This document shows positions 1 to 6,771 of a stretch of 7,791 nucleotides of DNA, one piece after another. Made by a program: the position numbers and the translations under genes. Positions within the stretch are counted from its first letter, which is position 1, and each line of letters opens with the position of its first letter. Origin of the DNA: Candidatus Tectomicrobia bacterium (lineage in GTDB: Bacteria; UBA8248); contig JACPUR010000029.1 of assembly GCA_016192135.1 (NCBI GenBank), positions 1-7,791 of the forward strand, in the 5' to 3' direction. The notes beneath the pieces are model-generated. The model was not told the DNA's origin. It was given only the letters and a program-made list of their open reading frames with translations, and did no database searches.

Positions 1-669
1 ATGCAGGGCCTCAGGTGCCGCCGCGGCCCGCCTGGGGAGTAGCGCGTCATAGACCTCCCGCGGGGAGCGGCCCTCCATCCCGTCCCCGGTGTGGGGGTGC
101 TCGTTGTAGACCCCCTCGATGAACTCCCCATAGAGCTGGTCTATCTGGGTCAGCGAGGGTAGGTCTTCAATCCGCTTCCAGAGGTGCTTCAAGTCCTCGG
201 GGCGCTCCTGGGGGTTCCCGCCCCGGTAGGCGGCGAAGCGCCGCTCCATCCATTCCTTGAGGGTCCTAAAGGCCCGCTCGATGGGCTTGGCCTTGGGGTT
301 GTAGGGCGCCGCGAAGTGGCATGTGATCCCCAGGTGCCCGGTCAAGGCGAGGACCCGGCCCTCGTCCAGGGGCGGATCCTTCCGGCCGCCCGTCAGGGCC
401 TTGGCCCGGAAGTCCTTGCCGTTGTCCACGAGGAGATGGCGGGGGACGCCGTAGCGCAGGAGGGCCCGCCTGAGGGCGGCGAGGATGGTGTCCTGGTTGG
501 GTCCGGAATGGAGGTACCAGCCCAGCAACCTCCGGGAGCGTACGTCCATGACCGCCGTGACCCAGGGGAAGAGGGGCTTGCCGTCAGAACCCCTTGCCGC
601 AACGTCGCACTGGCGGTGGTCCATGACCCACCAATCGTTCGGGAGGATGCTGGTATAATCGCCTCCCGC
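1..669 (-). pseudogene. Mu-type (MuA/TniA-like) DDE transposase, N-terminally truncated and cut by left edge
   Basis: Reading the minus strand from 669 down to 1 gives 223 open codons without a stop. The product looks like the catalytic core of a MuA-type transposase (rve fold), which cuts transposon ends and joins them to target DNA. The DDE triad is visible: Asp in WWVMDHRQCDV (codon 619-621), Asp in LLVDNGKDF (424-426) and Glu in NPKAKPIERAFRTLKEW (277-279). The spacings of 65 and 49 residues are near those of MuA. A C-terminal EGRSPREVYDALLP segment follows, as in this family. An in-frame TAG (670-672) lies just before the conserved DYTSILPNDWW stretch, and no start codon lies between it and the first catalytic Asp. 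The N-terminal helix-turn-helix DNA-binding domains are therefore missing and the gene is probably dead. An upstream minus-strand frame reading GLRGIRRE could be the frameshifted continuation. The C-terminus lies beyond the window. Family assignment is confident; the exact subfamily is not. Confidence 0.82.
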
Positions 670-672
670 CTA

Positions 673-718
673 ATCCCGCGCAGACCCGTTTTAGCCAATT
701 CATTTCGCAAGTGACACA
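673..718 (-). mobile_element. Possible terminal end of the degraded Mu-type transposon
   Basis: Directly outside the broken transposase, the minus strand reads from 718 inward as TGTGTCACTTGCGAAATG. Mu/Tn7/Tn552-type elements end in 5'-TG...CA-3', and this sequence starts with TG and sits where an end would be expected if the 5' part of the transposase had been deleted. The other end is not in the window, and I could not identify a second copy of the motif or a target-site duplication. The same bases may instead be remnant coding sequence in another frame (reading VCHLRNELAKTGLRGIRRE). This is an inference from position and the terminal dinucleotide only. Confidence 0.25.
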
Positions 719-780
719 CCTCCGGGGGCGCTCGCTCTGATTATCTTCTTGTTTTAAAAGGAATTGGTCTCGAACCTGGG

Positions 781-799
781 AAGCGAAAAATTTCCGCTT
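781..799. promoter_or_regulatory. 19-bp near-palindrome upstream of recA, possible operator
   Basis: AAGCGAAAAATTTCCGCTT is symmetrical around position 790 with 8 of 9 base pairs matching; only 786/794 fails. Its right edge overlaps the proposed -35 box of recA (798-803), where a bound repressor would block RNA polymerase. recA is a LexA target in many bacteria, and LexA boxes differ between phyla, so this is a candidate SOS box. It does not match the known CTG-N10-CAG or GAAC-N4-GTTC types. No lexA gene is present here to support the link. Confidence 0.4.
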
Positions 800-827
800 G
801 ATTTTCGTTATATTTTTGCCATATATA
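798..827 (+). promoter_or_regulatory. Likely sigma-70-type promoter for recA
   Basis: TTGATT (798-803) and TATATA (822-827) are separated by 18 bases in the only strongly AT-rich part of the upstream region. Transcription would start near 834, giving a leader of about 150 bases before the recA start codon. The boxes fit the general bacterial consensus, but in AT-rich DNA such matches arise easily. Confidence 0.45.
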
Positions 828-927
828 GAGCGAAGATAAAGTCCGGCATAGTCGTGGCAAAGATGGCCGGGGCCGGGAGCCGGGCATGTAACCAGGCGTT
901 GCGGCCGGAGGCCCGTTTCCCTAAAGT

Positions 928-944
928 GAGGGCGCGCCGCCCTC
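928..944 (+). other. GC hairpin in recA leader
   Basis: GAGGGCG and CGCCCTC form a perfect 7-bp stem closed by the loop CGC, about 28 bases before the recA Shine-Dalgarno sequence. No T-run follows, so it is not a standard terminator. It may shape the leader RNA; no function can be assigned. Confidence 0.35.
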
Positions 945-984
945 TCCTCTCTCGCGCGATCGTTCTCTTCCGAGGAGCTCTCCC

Positions 985-2103
985 ATGAACCAGAAGAACG
1001 GAACCCCTCCCGCGGGCGCGCCCGGCGCGCAGGATCCCAAGGAGCGCGAGCGCCGCGAGAAGGCGGTCGAGATGGCCTTCAGCCAGATCAACCGCCAGTT
1101 CGGCAAGGGCTCGATCATGCGCCTGGGCGAGGGGCCGGAGCTGGGCCCGATCCCGGTGATCTCGACGGGCGCCGTCTCGCTCGACGCGGCGCTGGGCATC
1201 GGCGGGGTGCCGCGCGGCCGCATCATGGAGATCTTCGGCCCGGAGTCCTCCGGGAAGACCACCATTGCCCTACAGATCATCGCCCAGGCCCAGCGCAACG
1301 GCGGCATGGCGGCCTTCATCGACGCCGAGCACGCCCTCGATCCCATCTACGCCAAGGCGCTCGGGGTCCAGACCGACAACCTCATCGTCTCCCAGCCCGA
1401 CACCGGGGAGCAGGCCCTCGAGATCGCCGAGATCCTCACGAGCAGCGGCGCGGTGGACGTGGTCGTGATCGACTCCGTCGCGGCCCTCGTCCCCAAGGCG
1501 GAGCTCGAGGGCGAGATGGGCGATCAGCACGTGGGCCTCCAGGCCCGTCTCATGAGCCAGGCCCTGCGCAAGCTGGGCGGCGTGGTGCACCGCAGCAACG
1601 CCTGCTTCATCTTCATCAACCAGATCCGCATGAAGATCGGCGTCATGTTCGGCAACCCGGAGACCACCTCGGGCGGCAACGCCCTCAAGTTCTACGCCTC
1701 CATCCGGCTGGACGTCCGCCGCGTCGCCTCCATCAAGGAAGGGGAGGAGAACGTGGGCAACCGCACCCGGGTCCGCGTGGTCAAGAACAAGCTCTCGCCC
1801 CCCTTCCGGACGGCCGAGTTCGACATCATGTTCGGCGCGGGCATCTCCCGGGAGGGCGACGTGCTCGACCTCGCGGTGGACAAGGGCGTGGTCCAGAAGA
1901 CCGGCGCCTGGTACACCTTCGGCGATGAGCGCATCGGCCAGGGCCGCGAGAACGTGAAGAAGTTCCTCAAGGACACGCCCGAGATCTTCGCCGAAATCGA
2001 ACGCCAGGTGCGGACGGCGATGGGCATCGGCGCCCCCCCTGCGGCCGGGATAGCCACGGCGGCGCCCAAGCCGGCGGCCGCCAAGCCCTCGACCCCCCAG
2101 TAG
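985..2103 (+). CDS. recA: RecA recombinase
   Basis: RecA is the cytoplasmic ATPase that forms filaments on single-stranded DNA, drives strand exchange in homologous recombination and stimulates LexA self-cleavage. The 372-residue product has the whole family core: Walker A GPESSGKT (85-92), Walker B VVVIDS (159-164), loop L1 around [14 protein letters not shown] (175-188) and loop L2 from [20 protein letters not shown] (212-231). The ATG is placed by AGGAG at 973-977, seven bases upstream. The core begins later than in E. coli RecA (Walker A 85 against 66), so there is a Gly/Pro-containing N-terminal extension of roughly 19 residues. The C-terminal tail after about residue 347 is Ala/Pro/Lys-rich instead of acidic; in E. 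coli the acidic tail restrains activity. recX follows 31 bases downstream, the usual pairing. Confidence 0.98.
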   Translation: MNQKNGTPPAGAPGAQDPKERERREKAVEMAFSQINRQFGKGSIMRLGEGPELGPIPVISTGAVSLDAALGIGGVPRGRIMEIFGPESSGKTTIALQIIAQAQRNGGMAAFIDAEHALDPIYAKALGVQTDNLIVSQPDTGEQALEIAEILTSSGAVDVVVIDSVAALVPKAELEGEMGDQHVGLQARLMSQALRKLGGVVHRSNACFIFINQIRMKIGVMFGNPETTSGGNALKFYASIRLDVRRVASIKEGEENVGNRTRVRVVKNKLSPPFRTAEFDIMFGAGISREGDVLDLAVDKGVVQKTGAWYTFGDERIGQGRENVKKFLKDTPEIFAEIERQVRTAMGIGAPPAAGIATAAPKPAAAKPSTPQ

Positions 2104-2134
2104 GCGGCCGGGGGTGCGCGGGGTGAGGCCCGGC

Positions 2135-2704
2135 ATGCGCCCCGGCGGCGGGAGGTCTGTGAAGAGCGGAAAGAAAGCCGCGAAGGACGCCGATCTCCCT
2201 CCCTCCGAGCGAATGAAGGCGGCGGCTTTGCGCCTCCTCTCCCGCCGCGCCCACACCCGCTCCGAGCTCCGGCGCAAGCTCCGCCTGCGGGACTTCGCCG
2301 GCGGGGAAATCGAATCCCTCCTGGACCGCTTCACCGAGCTGGGCTATCTCGACGACGCGGCCGCGGCGCGCGCCTGGGCGCGCGGCCGCCTGGAGGGCCG
2401 CCCGATGGGCTGGCGCCTCCTCGAGGAGGAGCTGCGGGGGCGGGGCCTCTCGCCCTCCATCCTCCGGGCCGTCCTGGAGGAGCTGTACGGCGAGGGGGAG
2501 GAGCGGCGGCTGGCCGTCGCCGCCGCCCGCAAGCGGGCGCGCTCCCTCGGAAAGGACGATCCCCAGCGGGCCCGGCAGCGCCTCCTGCGCCACCTCCTGG
2601 GGCGGGGCTTCCCGATGGGGATCTGCATCCAGGCGGCCGATGACGCGCTGAGCGCCGCTCCTTCAGAAGAGGCGGACGCGCAAGAAGGGGGCTGGAGCGA
2701 GTAG
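2135..2704 (+). CDS. recX: RecX, regulatory protein of RecA
   Basis: RecX binds RecA filaments and limits their extension. The 189-residue product shows the family's helical-repeat pattern: a first repeat with ALRLLSRRAHTRSELRRKL (31-49), the signature GYLDD (70-74) followed by Ala-rich helix and WARGRLEGRPMGWRLLEEEL (81-100), and a last repeat around RLLRHLLGRGFP (149-160). Position directly after recA agrees. The start is uncertain: ATG at 2135 has GTGAGG six bases before it; GTG at 2114 would add seven residues; GTG at 2159 sits only three bases after GGAGG (2151-2155). The first 25 or so residues are not conserved, so all starts keep the functional part. The gene ends two bases before def, so the two are probably on one message. 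Confidence 0.88.
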   Translation: MRPGGGRSVKSGKKAAKDADLPPSERMKAAALRLLSRRAHTRSELRRKLRLRDFAGGEIESLLDRFTELGYLDDAAAARAWARGRLEGRPMGWRLLEEELRGRGLSPSILRAVLEELYGEGEERRLAVAAARKRARSLGKDDPQRARQRLLRHLLGRGFPMGICIQAADDALSAAPSEEADAQEGGWSE

Positions 2705-2706
2705 CG

Positions 2707-3216
2707 ATGGCGGTTCTGACCATCCGGACATACCCCGACCCGGCGCTCAGGAAGCGGTGCCGGCCCGTGAAAGCGGTGGACGCGGGCCTCGCCGCGCTCG
2801 CCGCGGACATGGCGGAGACGCTGCGCGCGGCGCCGGGCGTCGGGCTGGCCGCGCCCCAGGTGGGAGAGGATATCCGGCTGATCGTGGTGGACCTCTCGGT
2901 GGGGACGGACCCCGCCCAGCTCCACGTCCTCATGAACCCGGAGGTGGTGTCGGCCGAGGGGGAGCAGATGGAGGAGGAAGGCTGTCTCTCCCTGCCCGGC
3001 GTCCACGAAAGGGTGCGCCGCGCCCTGCGCGTGAGGGTGCGGGCCCTCAACCCGCGGGGGGAGGAGATACTCCTGGACGGCCAGGGGGTCCTCGCCCGGG
3101 TGCTGCTGCACGAGATGGATCACCTCGAGGGCAAGCTCATCCTGGACCACCTCAACCGCGAGAAGCGCGACGTCCTGAAGAAGCGCCTCAAGCGCCTGAG
3201 CCGCGCCGCCTCCTAG
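2707..3216 (+). CDS. def: Peptide deformylase
   Basis: Def removes the formyl group from the N-terminal methionine of new proteins, undoing at the protein level what Fmt adds to the initiator tRNA. The 169-residue length is typical. All three motifs are present: GVGLAAPQ (44-51), EGCLS (91-95, metal ligand Cys93) and HEMDH (135-139, ligands His135 and His139, catalytic Glu136). The residue before the HExDH motif is Leu where many homologues have Gln; this is common variation. The start ATG lies two bases after the recX stop, with GGAG (2694-2697) inside the end of recX, which suggests coupled translation. The C-terminus is a basic helix (REKRDVLKKRLKRL). Confidence 0.97.
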   Translation: MAVLTIRTYPDPALRKRCRPVKAVDAGLAALAADMAETLRAAPGVGLAAPQVGEDIRLIVVDLSVGTDPAQLHVLMNPEVVSAEGEQMEEEGCLSLPGVHERVRRALRVRVRALNPRGEEILLDGQGVLARVLLHEMDHLEGKLILDHLNREKRDVLKKRLKRLSRAAS

Positions 3217-3235
3217 CATTCTCACCCTCCCGCGT

Positions 3236-3264
3236 TTGACCCGTATGCTCCCCTTGTTTATGAG
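3236..3264 (+). promoter_or_regulatory. Possible internal promoter before fmt
   Basis: In the 85-base gap between def and fmt, TTGACC (3236-3241) is followed after 17 bases by TATGAG (3259-3264). It is a near-consensus -35 box with a weaker -10. It would let fmt and the genes behind it be transcribed apart from recA-recX-def. The segment is flanked by the inverted repeat CCCTCCC (3225-3231) and GGGAGGG (3264-3270), which could also fold in the message. Confidence 0.4.
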
Positions 3265-3301
3265 GGAGGGGCCGGGGTGATCCCGGCGGAGGATCGCCCC
3301 G

Positions 3302-4249
3302 ATGCGCGTGGTGTTCCTGGGGACCCCCGAGTTCGCCGTCCCGGCGCTCGAGGCGATGATTGCTTCCCCGATTGAGATCGCCGCCGTCTTCACCCAGCCC
3401 GACCGTCCCTCGGGCCGCGGGCGGCGCGTGACTCCCCCTCCGGTGAAGGCGCGGGCGCTCGAGGCCGGCCTCGCCGTCCTCCAGCCCGAGCGCATCCGCT
3501 CGACCGACATCGCCCCCTTCGCGCCTGACGCAGTGGCCGTGGTGGCCTACGGGCAGATCCTCTCGCGCAAGTTCCTCGGCGTGCCCCGTCTCGGGGCGTT
3601 CAACCTCCACGCCTCCCTCCTCCCGCGCTGGCGCGGGGCGGCCCCCATCCAGCGCGCCCTTCTCGCGGGGGACCGGGAGACGGGCGCCTGCGTCATCCGC
3701 CTCGTGCACGAGCTGGACGCCGGGCCGGTTCTGTCCCGGCTCGTCCTGCCGATCGGCCCCCGCGACACTTCGGAAGAAATCCACGACCGCCTCGCCGCCG
3801 CCGGAGGGCCTCTCCTGGTGGAGACCCTCCTCCGCCTCGAAAGAGGAGAGGCGAGGGAAGAGCCCCAGCCCGAGGCGGGCGTGACGTATGCCGCCAAGCT
3901 CGGGAAGGAAGAAGCCGCGCTCGACTGGTCCCTCCCGGCCGAGGAGCTGGACCGCCGGGTGCGGGGCCTGCGGCCCTGGCCCGTGGCCGAGACGGCGTGG
4001 CCGGACGGCGGAACGGTTCGAATCTGGCGGGCCCATCCGCTCCAAGCCGAGGGCCGGGTCCCGGCCCGGCCGGGCGAGGTCCTGGGCCCGGCCGTGACGC
4101 CCGAGGGCCGGGGGCTCCGGGTGCGGACGGGGACGGGGGACCTGGCGATCCTGGGGCTCCAGCCGCCGGGAGGAAAGCGGATGGAGGCGGAGGCCTTCCT
4201 CCGGGGCCATCCCCTCCCGGCAGGCGCCCGCCTGGGCGCGGGAAAGTGA
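3302..4249 (+). CDS. fmt: Methionyl-tRNA formyltransferase
   Basis: Fmt transfers a formyl group from 10-formyltetrahydrofolate to the methionine on initiator tRNA, in the cytoplasm. The 315-residue product matches the family in length and order: an N-terminal Rossmann-like half starting MRVVFLGTPEFAVPAL; the loop QPDRPSGRGRR (32-42); the catalytic motif NLHASLLPRWRGAAPIQ (101-117, with Asn101 and His103); HELDAGPVL (136-144, with catalytic Asp139); and the C-terminal tRNA-binding barrel from about residue 205, beginning near TYAAKLGKEEAALDW. GGAGG (3288-3292) lies nine bases before the ATG. The TGA stop overlaps the GTG start of rsmB. The def-fmt pairing is conserved across bacteria. Confidence 0.97.
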   Translation: MRVVFLGTPEFAVPALEAMIASPIEIAAVFTQPDRPSGRGRRVTPPPVKARALEAGLAVLQPERIRSTDIAPFAPDAVAVVAYGQILSRKFLGVPRLGAFNLHASLLPRWRGAAPIQRALLAGDRETGACVIRLVHELDAGPVLSRLVLPIGPRDTSEEIHDRLAAAGGPLLVETLLRLERGEAREEPQPEAGVTYAAKLGKEEAALDWSLPAEELDRRVRGLRPWPVAETAWPDGGTVRIWRAHPLQAEGRVPARPGEVLGPAVTPEGRGLRVRTGTGDLAILGLQPPGGKRMEAEAFLRGHPLPAGARLGAGK

Positions 4250-5616
4250 GCCAGAAGCCGAAGCCCGGGCGGAGCGGAAGAGGGCGGCGCCTTCCCTCTT
4301 CCGGGGGAGCCGATCCGGTGAGGCGCGCCGCGCACGCCGCCCTTCTCGCCTTCGAGGCCCGCCCCGAGAACGCCGAGGAGCTGGCCGCCCGCTTCGCCGC
4401 CTCCTCGTTCGACGGCCGGGATAGGGCCCTCCTGCGGGAACTCGTCTACGGCGCCCTCCGGTGGCGGAACCGCCTGGATTTCGCCCTGAGCCGCTGCCTG
4501 GAGAAGCCCCCGGACCGCCTTCCCCCGCCCGTTCGCGAGGCGCTTCGCCTGGGCGCCTACCAGCTCCTTTTCCTGGATCGCGTTCCGGCGCACGCCGCCG
4601 TGAACGCCTCGGCGGGGCTGGCGGGGGCGGGCCCCTGGGAGCGGGGCCTCGTCAACGCCGTCCTCCGCAGGCTGACCCCGCCCGCCCCGCCCGATGAGCT
4701 GGAGGAGAGGCTCGTCCTGTGGGAGTCCCATCCGCGCTGGCTGGTCCGCCGGTGGCTGGCCGCCCTGGGCGGGGAGGGAGCGCGAGCGCGCTGCGAGGCG
4801 GACAACGCCGAGGGCCCGCTCGTCCTCCGGGCGAACCCGCTGAGGACTTCTCCCCAGGCTCTCGCCGCCCGGCTGGCGGAGGACGGGATGGAAACCGCGC
4901 CCGGGCTCGCGGACCCGGAGTGCCTGCGGGTGATCTCCCAGGAATCCGCCCTCACCGGGACCGCGGCCTTCGCCGAGGGCCTCTTCATCGTGCAGGACGA
5001 GGCGTCGAGCCTCGCGGCCCGCTACGCGGGCGCCCGGCCGGGCGAGCGGGTGCTGGATGCCTGCGCCGCCCCCGGGGGAAAAACCGCCTGTCTGGCCTGG
5101 GCCGCCGCGCCCGCCGGGCGGGTGGTGGCCGGCGACGCCTCCTTCGCGCGGCTCGCCCGCCTCCGGGAGAACTGTGCTAGGATCGGCGCCGATGTTCCGG
5201 CTGTGGTGATGGATGCCTCCCGCCCCTCCTTCGGGGCCGCCTTCGATCGGGTGCTGGTGGACGCGCCGTGCTCCGGGCTCGGGGTGCTGCGCCGCCATCC
5301 GGACGCGCGCTGGCGGCTGCGGGAGGAGGACCTGGCCGCCCACGGGAGGCGCCAGGGGGAGATCCTCCGGCGGGCGGCGGAGGCGGTGCGGCCCGGGGGC
5401 CGGCTGATTTACGCCGTCTGCACGAACGAGCCCGAGGAGACGGAGGAGGTGGCGTCCGGCTTCGAGGGGCCGGACTTCGTTCCGGAGGGGGCCGGGCAGG
5501 GCGATATCCCGGAGTTGCGGCGGGTCATCGGGCCGGACGGAGCGCTCCGGATCCGGCCGGAGGAGGCCCCCGGCCTGGACGGATTCTTCGCCATGCGGTG
5601 GCGGCGCAGGGGATAG
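4246..5616 (+). CDS. rsmB: 16S rRNA (cytosine-C5)-methyltransferase RsmB
   Basis: RsmB (Sun/Fmu) methylates C967 of 16S rRNA from S-adenosylmethionine. The 456-residue protein has an N-terminal NusB-like RNA-binding domain (about 22-145, including LLRELVYGALRWRNRLD and AHAAVNASAGLA) and a Rossmann methyltransferase domain. The latter shows the SAM motif VLDACAAPGGKT (269-280), motif IV VDAPCSGLGVLRRHPD (338-353, Cys342) and motif VI IYAVCTNEPEETEEV (388-402) with the second cysteine, Cys392; the two cysteines are those needed for product release and catalysis. The frame is open well upstream inside fmt, but homology begins only near residue 22. GTG at 4246 overlaps the fmt stop as GTGA, a typical coupled start; no strong Shine-Dalgarno is seen. 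Motif VI reads CTNEPEE where CSxxxxEN is commoner. Confidence 0.94.
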   Translation: MSQKPKPGRSGRGRRLPSSGGADPVRRAAHAALLAFEARPENAEELAARFAASSFDGRDRALLRELVYGALRWRNRLDFALSRCLEKPPDRLPPPVREALRLGAYQLLFLDRVPAHAAVNASAGLAGAGPWERGLVNAVLRRLTPPAPPDELEERLVLWESHPRWLVRRWLAALGGEGARARCEADNAEGPLVLRANPLRTSPQALAARLAEDGMETAPGLADPECLRVISQESALTGTAAFAEGLFIVQDEASSLAARYAGARPGERVLDACAAPGGKTACLAWAAAPAGRVVAGDASFARLARLRENCARIGADVPAVVMDASRPSFGAAFDRVLVDAPCSGLGVLRRHPDARWRLREEDLAAHGRRQGEILRRAAEAVRPGGRLIYAVCTNEPEETEEVASGFEGPDFVPEGAGQGDIPELRRVIGPDGALRIRPEEAPGLDGFFAMRWRRRG

Positions 5617-5619
5617 CGG

Positions 5620-6555
5620 ATGCGCGGGGTGCTGAGGGGGCTGTTCGCGGCGGTGCTCCTGTTCCTCGCCGGGGCGGGGGGCGGGATCGCGGGCCTCTAC
5701 CTGTTCCAGGAGGGGGAGAGCGTCTTCCTGCCGAACGTCGCGGGGATGGACGTGGTGCGGGCCCTGGAAATCCTGGGCGAGCGGGGCATCCCTCTTCAGG
5801 TGGCGGAGCGGGTGTTCAGCGACGCGGTGCCGCAGAACCATGTCGTCGGCACGAACCCTTCGGGCGGCAGGCGCATCCGGAAGGGGCGCACCGTGTCGCT
5901 CGTCATCAGCCAGGGCTCTAGGGAGGTGGCGGTCCCCGCCGTGAAGGGGGAGAACATGGCCCGGGCGGAAACCCTCGTCCTCCAGCAAGGGCTCCGGGTG
6001 GGCTGGGTGGAGCGGCTGTTCGATCCCAAGCGGCCGGTCGATGAAGTGATCGGGATCTGGCCAGGCGAGGGCAAGGCCGTTTCGCGCGGGGAGGCGGTGG
6101 TCCTTCTGGTGAGCCAGGGCCCGCGCGAGCGCGCCTACGTCATGCCCTCCCTCGTGGGCGAGCCGGTGAACGCGGCGCTCGACCGGGTGCGCGAGGTGGG
6201 GCTGAACGTGGGGCGGGTTCGGTACGTGGACCGGCAGGGGGCCCTGCGCGGGACGATCGTGGCGCAGATCCCGCCGGCTGGGCAGCGGGTGCTGGCCGGC
6301 CACCGCGTCCACGTGGACGTGGCGCGGGGCGGCGATCAGATTACGGGCAACTTCAGCGTGCTGCGCTACAGGGTGCCCTCCGGCCGCCCGGCGCAGAAGC
6401 TGCGGATCGAGCTGGAGACGGGAGGCGAGAAGCGCGAGGTGCTCTCACGGGAGGTGAACGCGGGCGAGGAGATCCAGATCATGATCCCCTCGACGGGGCG
6501 CACCTGGGCGCGCATCTACCTCGACGGGCAGCTGATGGAAGAGCAGGCGCACTAG
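5620..6555 (+). CDS. Membrane-anchored protein with three PASTA domains, no kinase
   Basis: The 311-residue product begins with an uncleaved signal-anchor-like segment (about 7-28, LFAAVLLFLAGAGGGIAGLYL), so the rest should lie outside the membrane. Three PASTA repeats follow: about 33-99 (FLPNVAGM ... RTVSLVISQG), 102-167 (VAVPAVKG ... AVVLLVSQG) and 172-236 (YVMPSLVG ... HVDVARG). Each starts with a Pro-x-hydrophobic-hydrophobic-Gly segment and ends in a Gly-bounded beta strand. PASTA domains occur on penicillin-binding proteins and Ser/Thr kinases and are linked to peptidoglycan binding. A C-terminal region of about 65 residues (245-309) is beta-rich and I do not recognise it. There is no kinase, transpeptidase or other catalytic domain. 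The start has AGGGGA (5608-5613) six bases upstream and lies three bases after rsmB. Between rsmB and rpe, Firmicutes carry the PASTA kinase PrkC; this protein holds that place without the kinase. Confidence 0.88.
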   Translation: MRGVLRGLFAAVLLFLAGAGGGIAGLYLFQEGESVFLPNVAGMDVVRALEILGERGIPLQVAERVFSDAVPQNHVVGTNPSGGRRIRKGRTVSLVISQGSREVAVPAVKGENMARAETLVLQQGLRVGWVERLFDPKRPVDEVIGIWPGEGKAVSRGEAVVLLVSQGPRERAYVMPSLVGEPVNAALDRVREVGLNVGRVRYVDRQGALRGTIVAQIPPAGQRVLAGHRVHVDVARGGDQITGNFSVLRYRVPSGRPAQKLRIELETGGEKREVLSREVNAGEEIQIMIPSTGRTWARIYLDGQLMEEQAH

Positions 6556-6626
6556 GTGAAGTGAAGCTGGTCAAGTCATTCGCTGGTTGGCCATATGCGC
6601 GCCGAGAATCGCCCTCGCTGATCGCG

Positions 6627-6728
6627 GCACCCCTCTCCCTCCGGGAAAGGGGGATGGGGGTGAGGGAAAAGCTGCGAGCGCTGGAGAATCCTCCCTCACC
6701 CCGGCCCTCTCCCAAAGGGAGAGGGTGC
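6627..6728. repeat. Paired inverted repeat of REP/MITE type between PASTA gene and rpe
   Basis: Left arm 6627-6666 and right arm 6693-6728 are imperfect reverse complements of each other over nearly their whole length, separated by 26 bases. Both arms begin, read inward, with GCACCC and end with GGGTGAGGG. Each arm also folds on itself: CCCTCTCCC (6705-6713) and GGGAGAGGG (6717-6725) form a perfect 9-bp stem with loop AAA, and 6630-6639 pairs with 6643-6652 at 9 of 10 positions. CCCTCACCCC...CCCTCTCCC/GGGAGAGGG sequences of this kind are, from memory, dispersed intergenic repeats in several high-GC bacteria. No T-run follows, so it is not a standard intrinsic terminator, though it may protect or end the upstream message. 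Confidence 0.75.
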
Positions 6729-6771
6729 AGAGCCTGCCGCCCGGGTGAGCGGTCTGTTTAGATTCGTAACT

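Larger units (their letters stand above)
673..984. other. Non-coding stretch between transposon remnant and recA
   Basis: This 312-base stretch has no credible gene. The part from about 735 to 845 is strikingly AT-rich for this genome and holds the near-palindrome and the likely recA promoter. The part from about 850 to 984 returns to high GC and forms the recA leader, with one clear hairpin and the recA ribosome binding site. A short open frame can be read across it on the plus strand (764-988), but it has no ribosome binding site or recognisable product, and it ends inside the recA start region. Confidence 0.7.

Noticed and set aside
184-714. 176-codon plus-strand open frame opposite the transposase
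   Set aside because: The minus strand here has clear DDE transposase motifs; the plus frame has no domain and no ribosome binding site.
764-988. Small plus-strand open frame upstream of recA
   Set aside because: It lies over the likely recA promoter and leader, lacks a ribosome binding site and shows no family resemblance.
1270-2334. 354-codon minus-strand open frame opposite recA
   Set aside because: It mirrors recA codons, is full of Asp/His/Leu repeats typical of antisense frames, and has no recognisable motif.
3997-4245. Longer N-terminus for RsmB inside fmt
   Set aside because: The upstream part is Gly/Pro/Arg-rich sequence that shadows fmt codons; the NusB-like domain begins only after the GTG at 4246.
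3547-6312. 921-codon open frame on the minus strand, opposite fmt, rsmB and the PASTA gene
   Set aside because: It spans three well-recognised plus-strand genes, has Pro/Arg/Gly/His-rich composition with no domain, and is the usual antisense frame left open by very high GC at third positions.
6705-6725. Intrinsic terminator after the PASTA gene
   Set aside because: The hairpin is strong, but TGCAGAGCC follows instead of a T-run, and the stem is better explained as part of the paired repeat.
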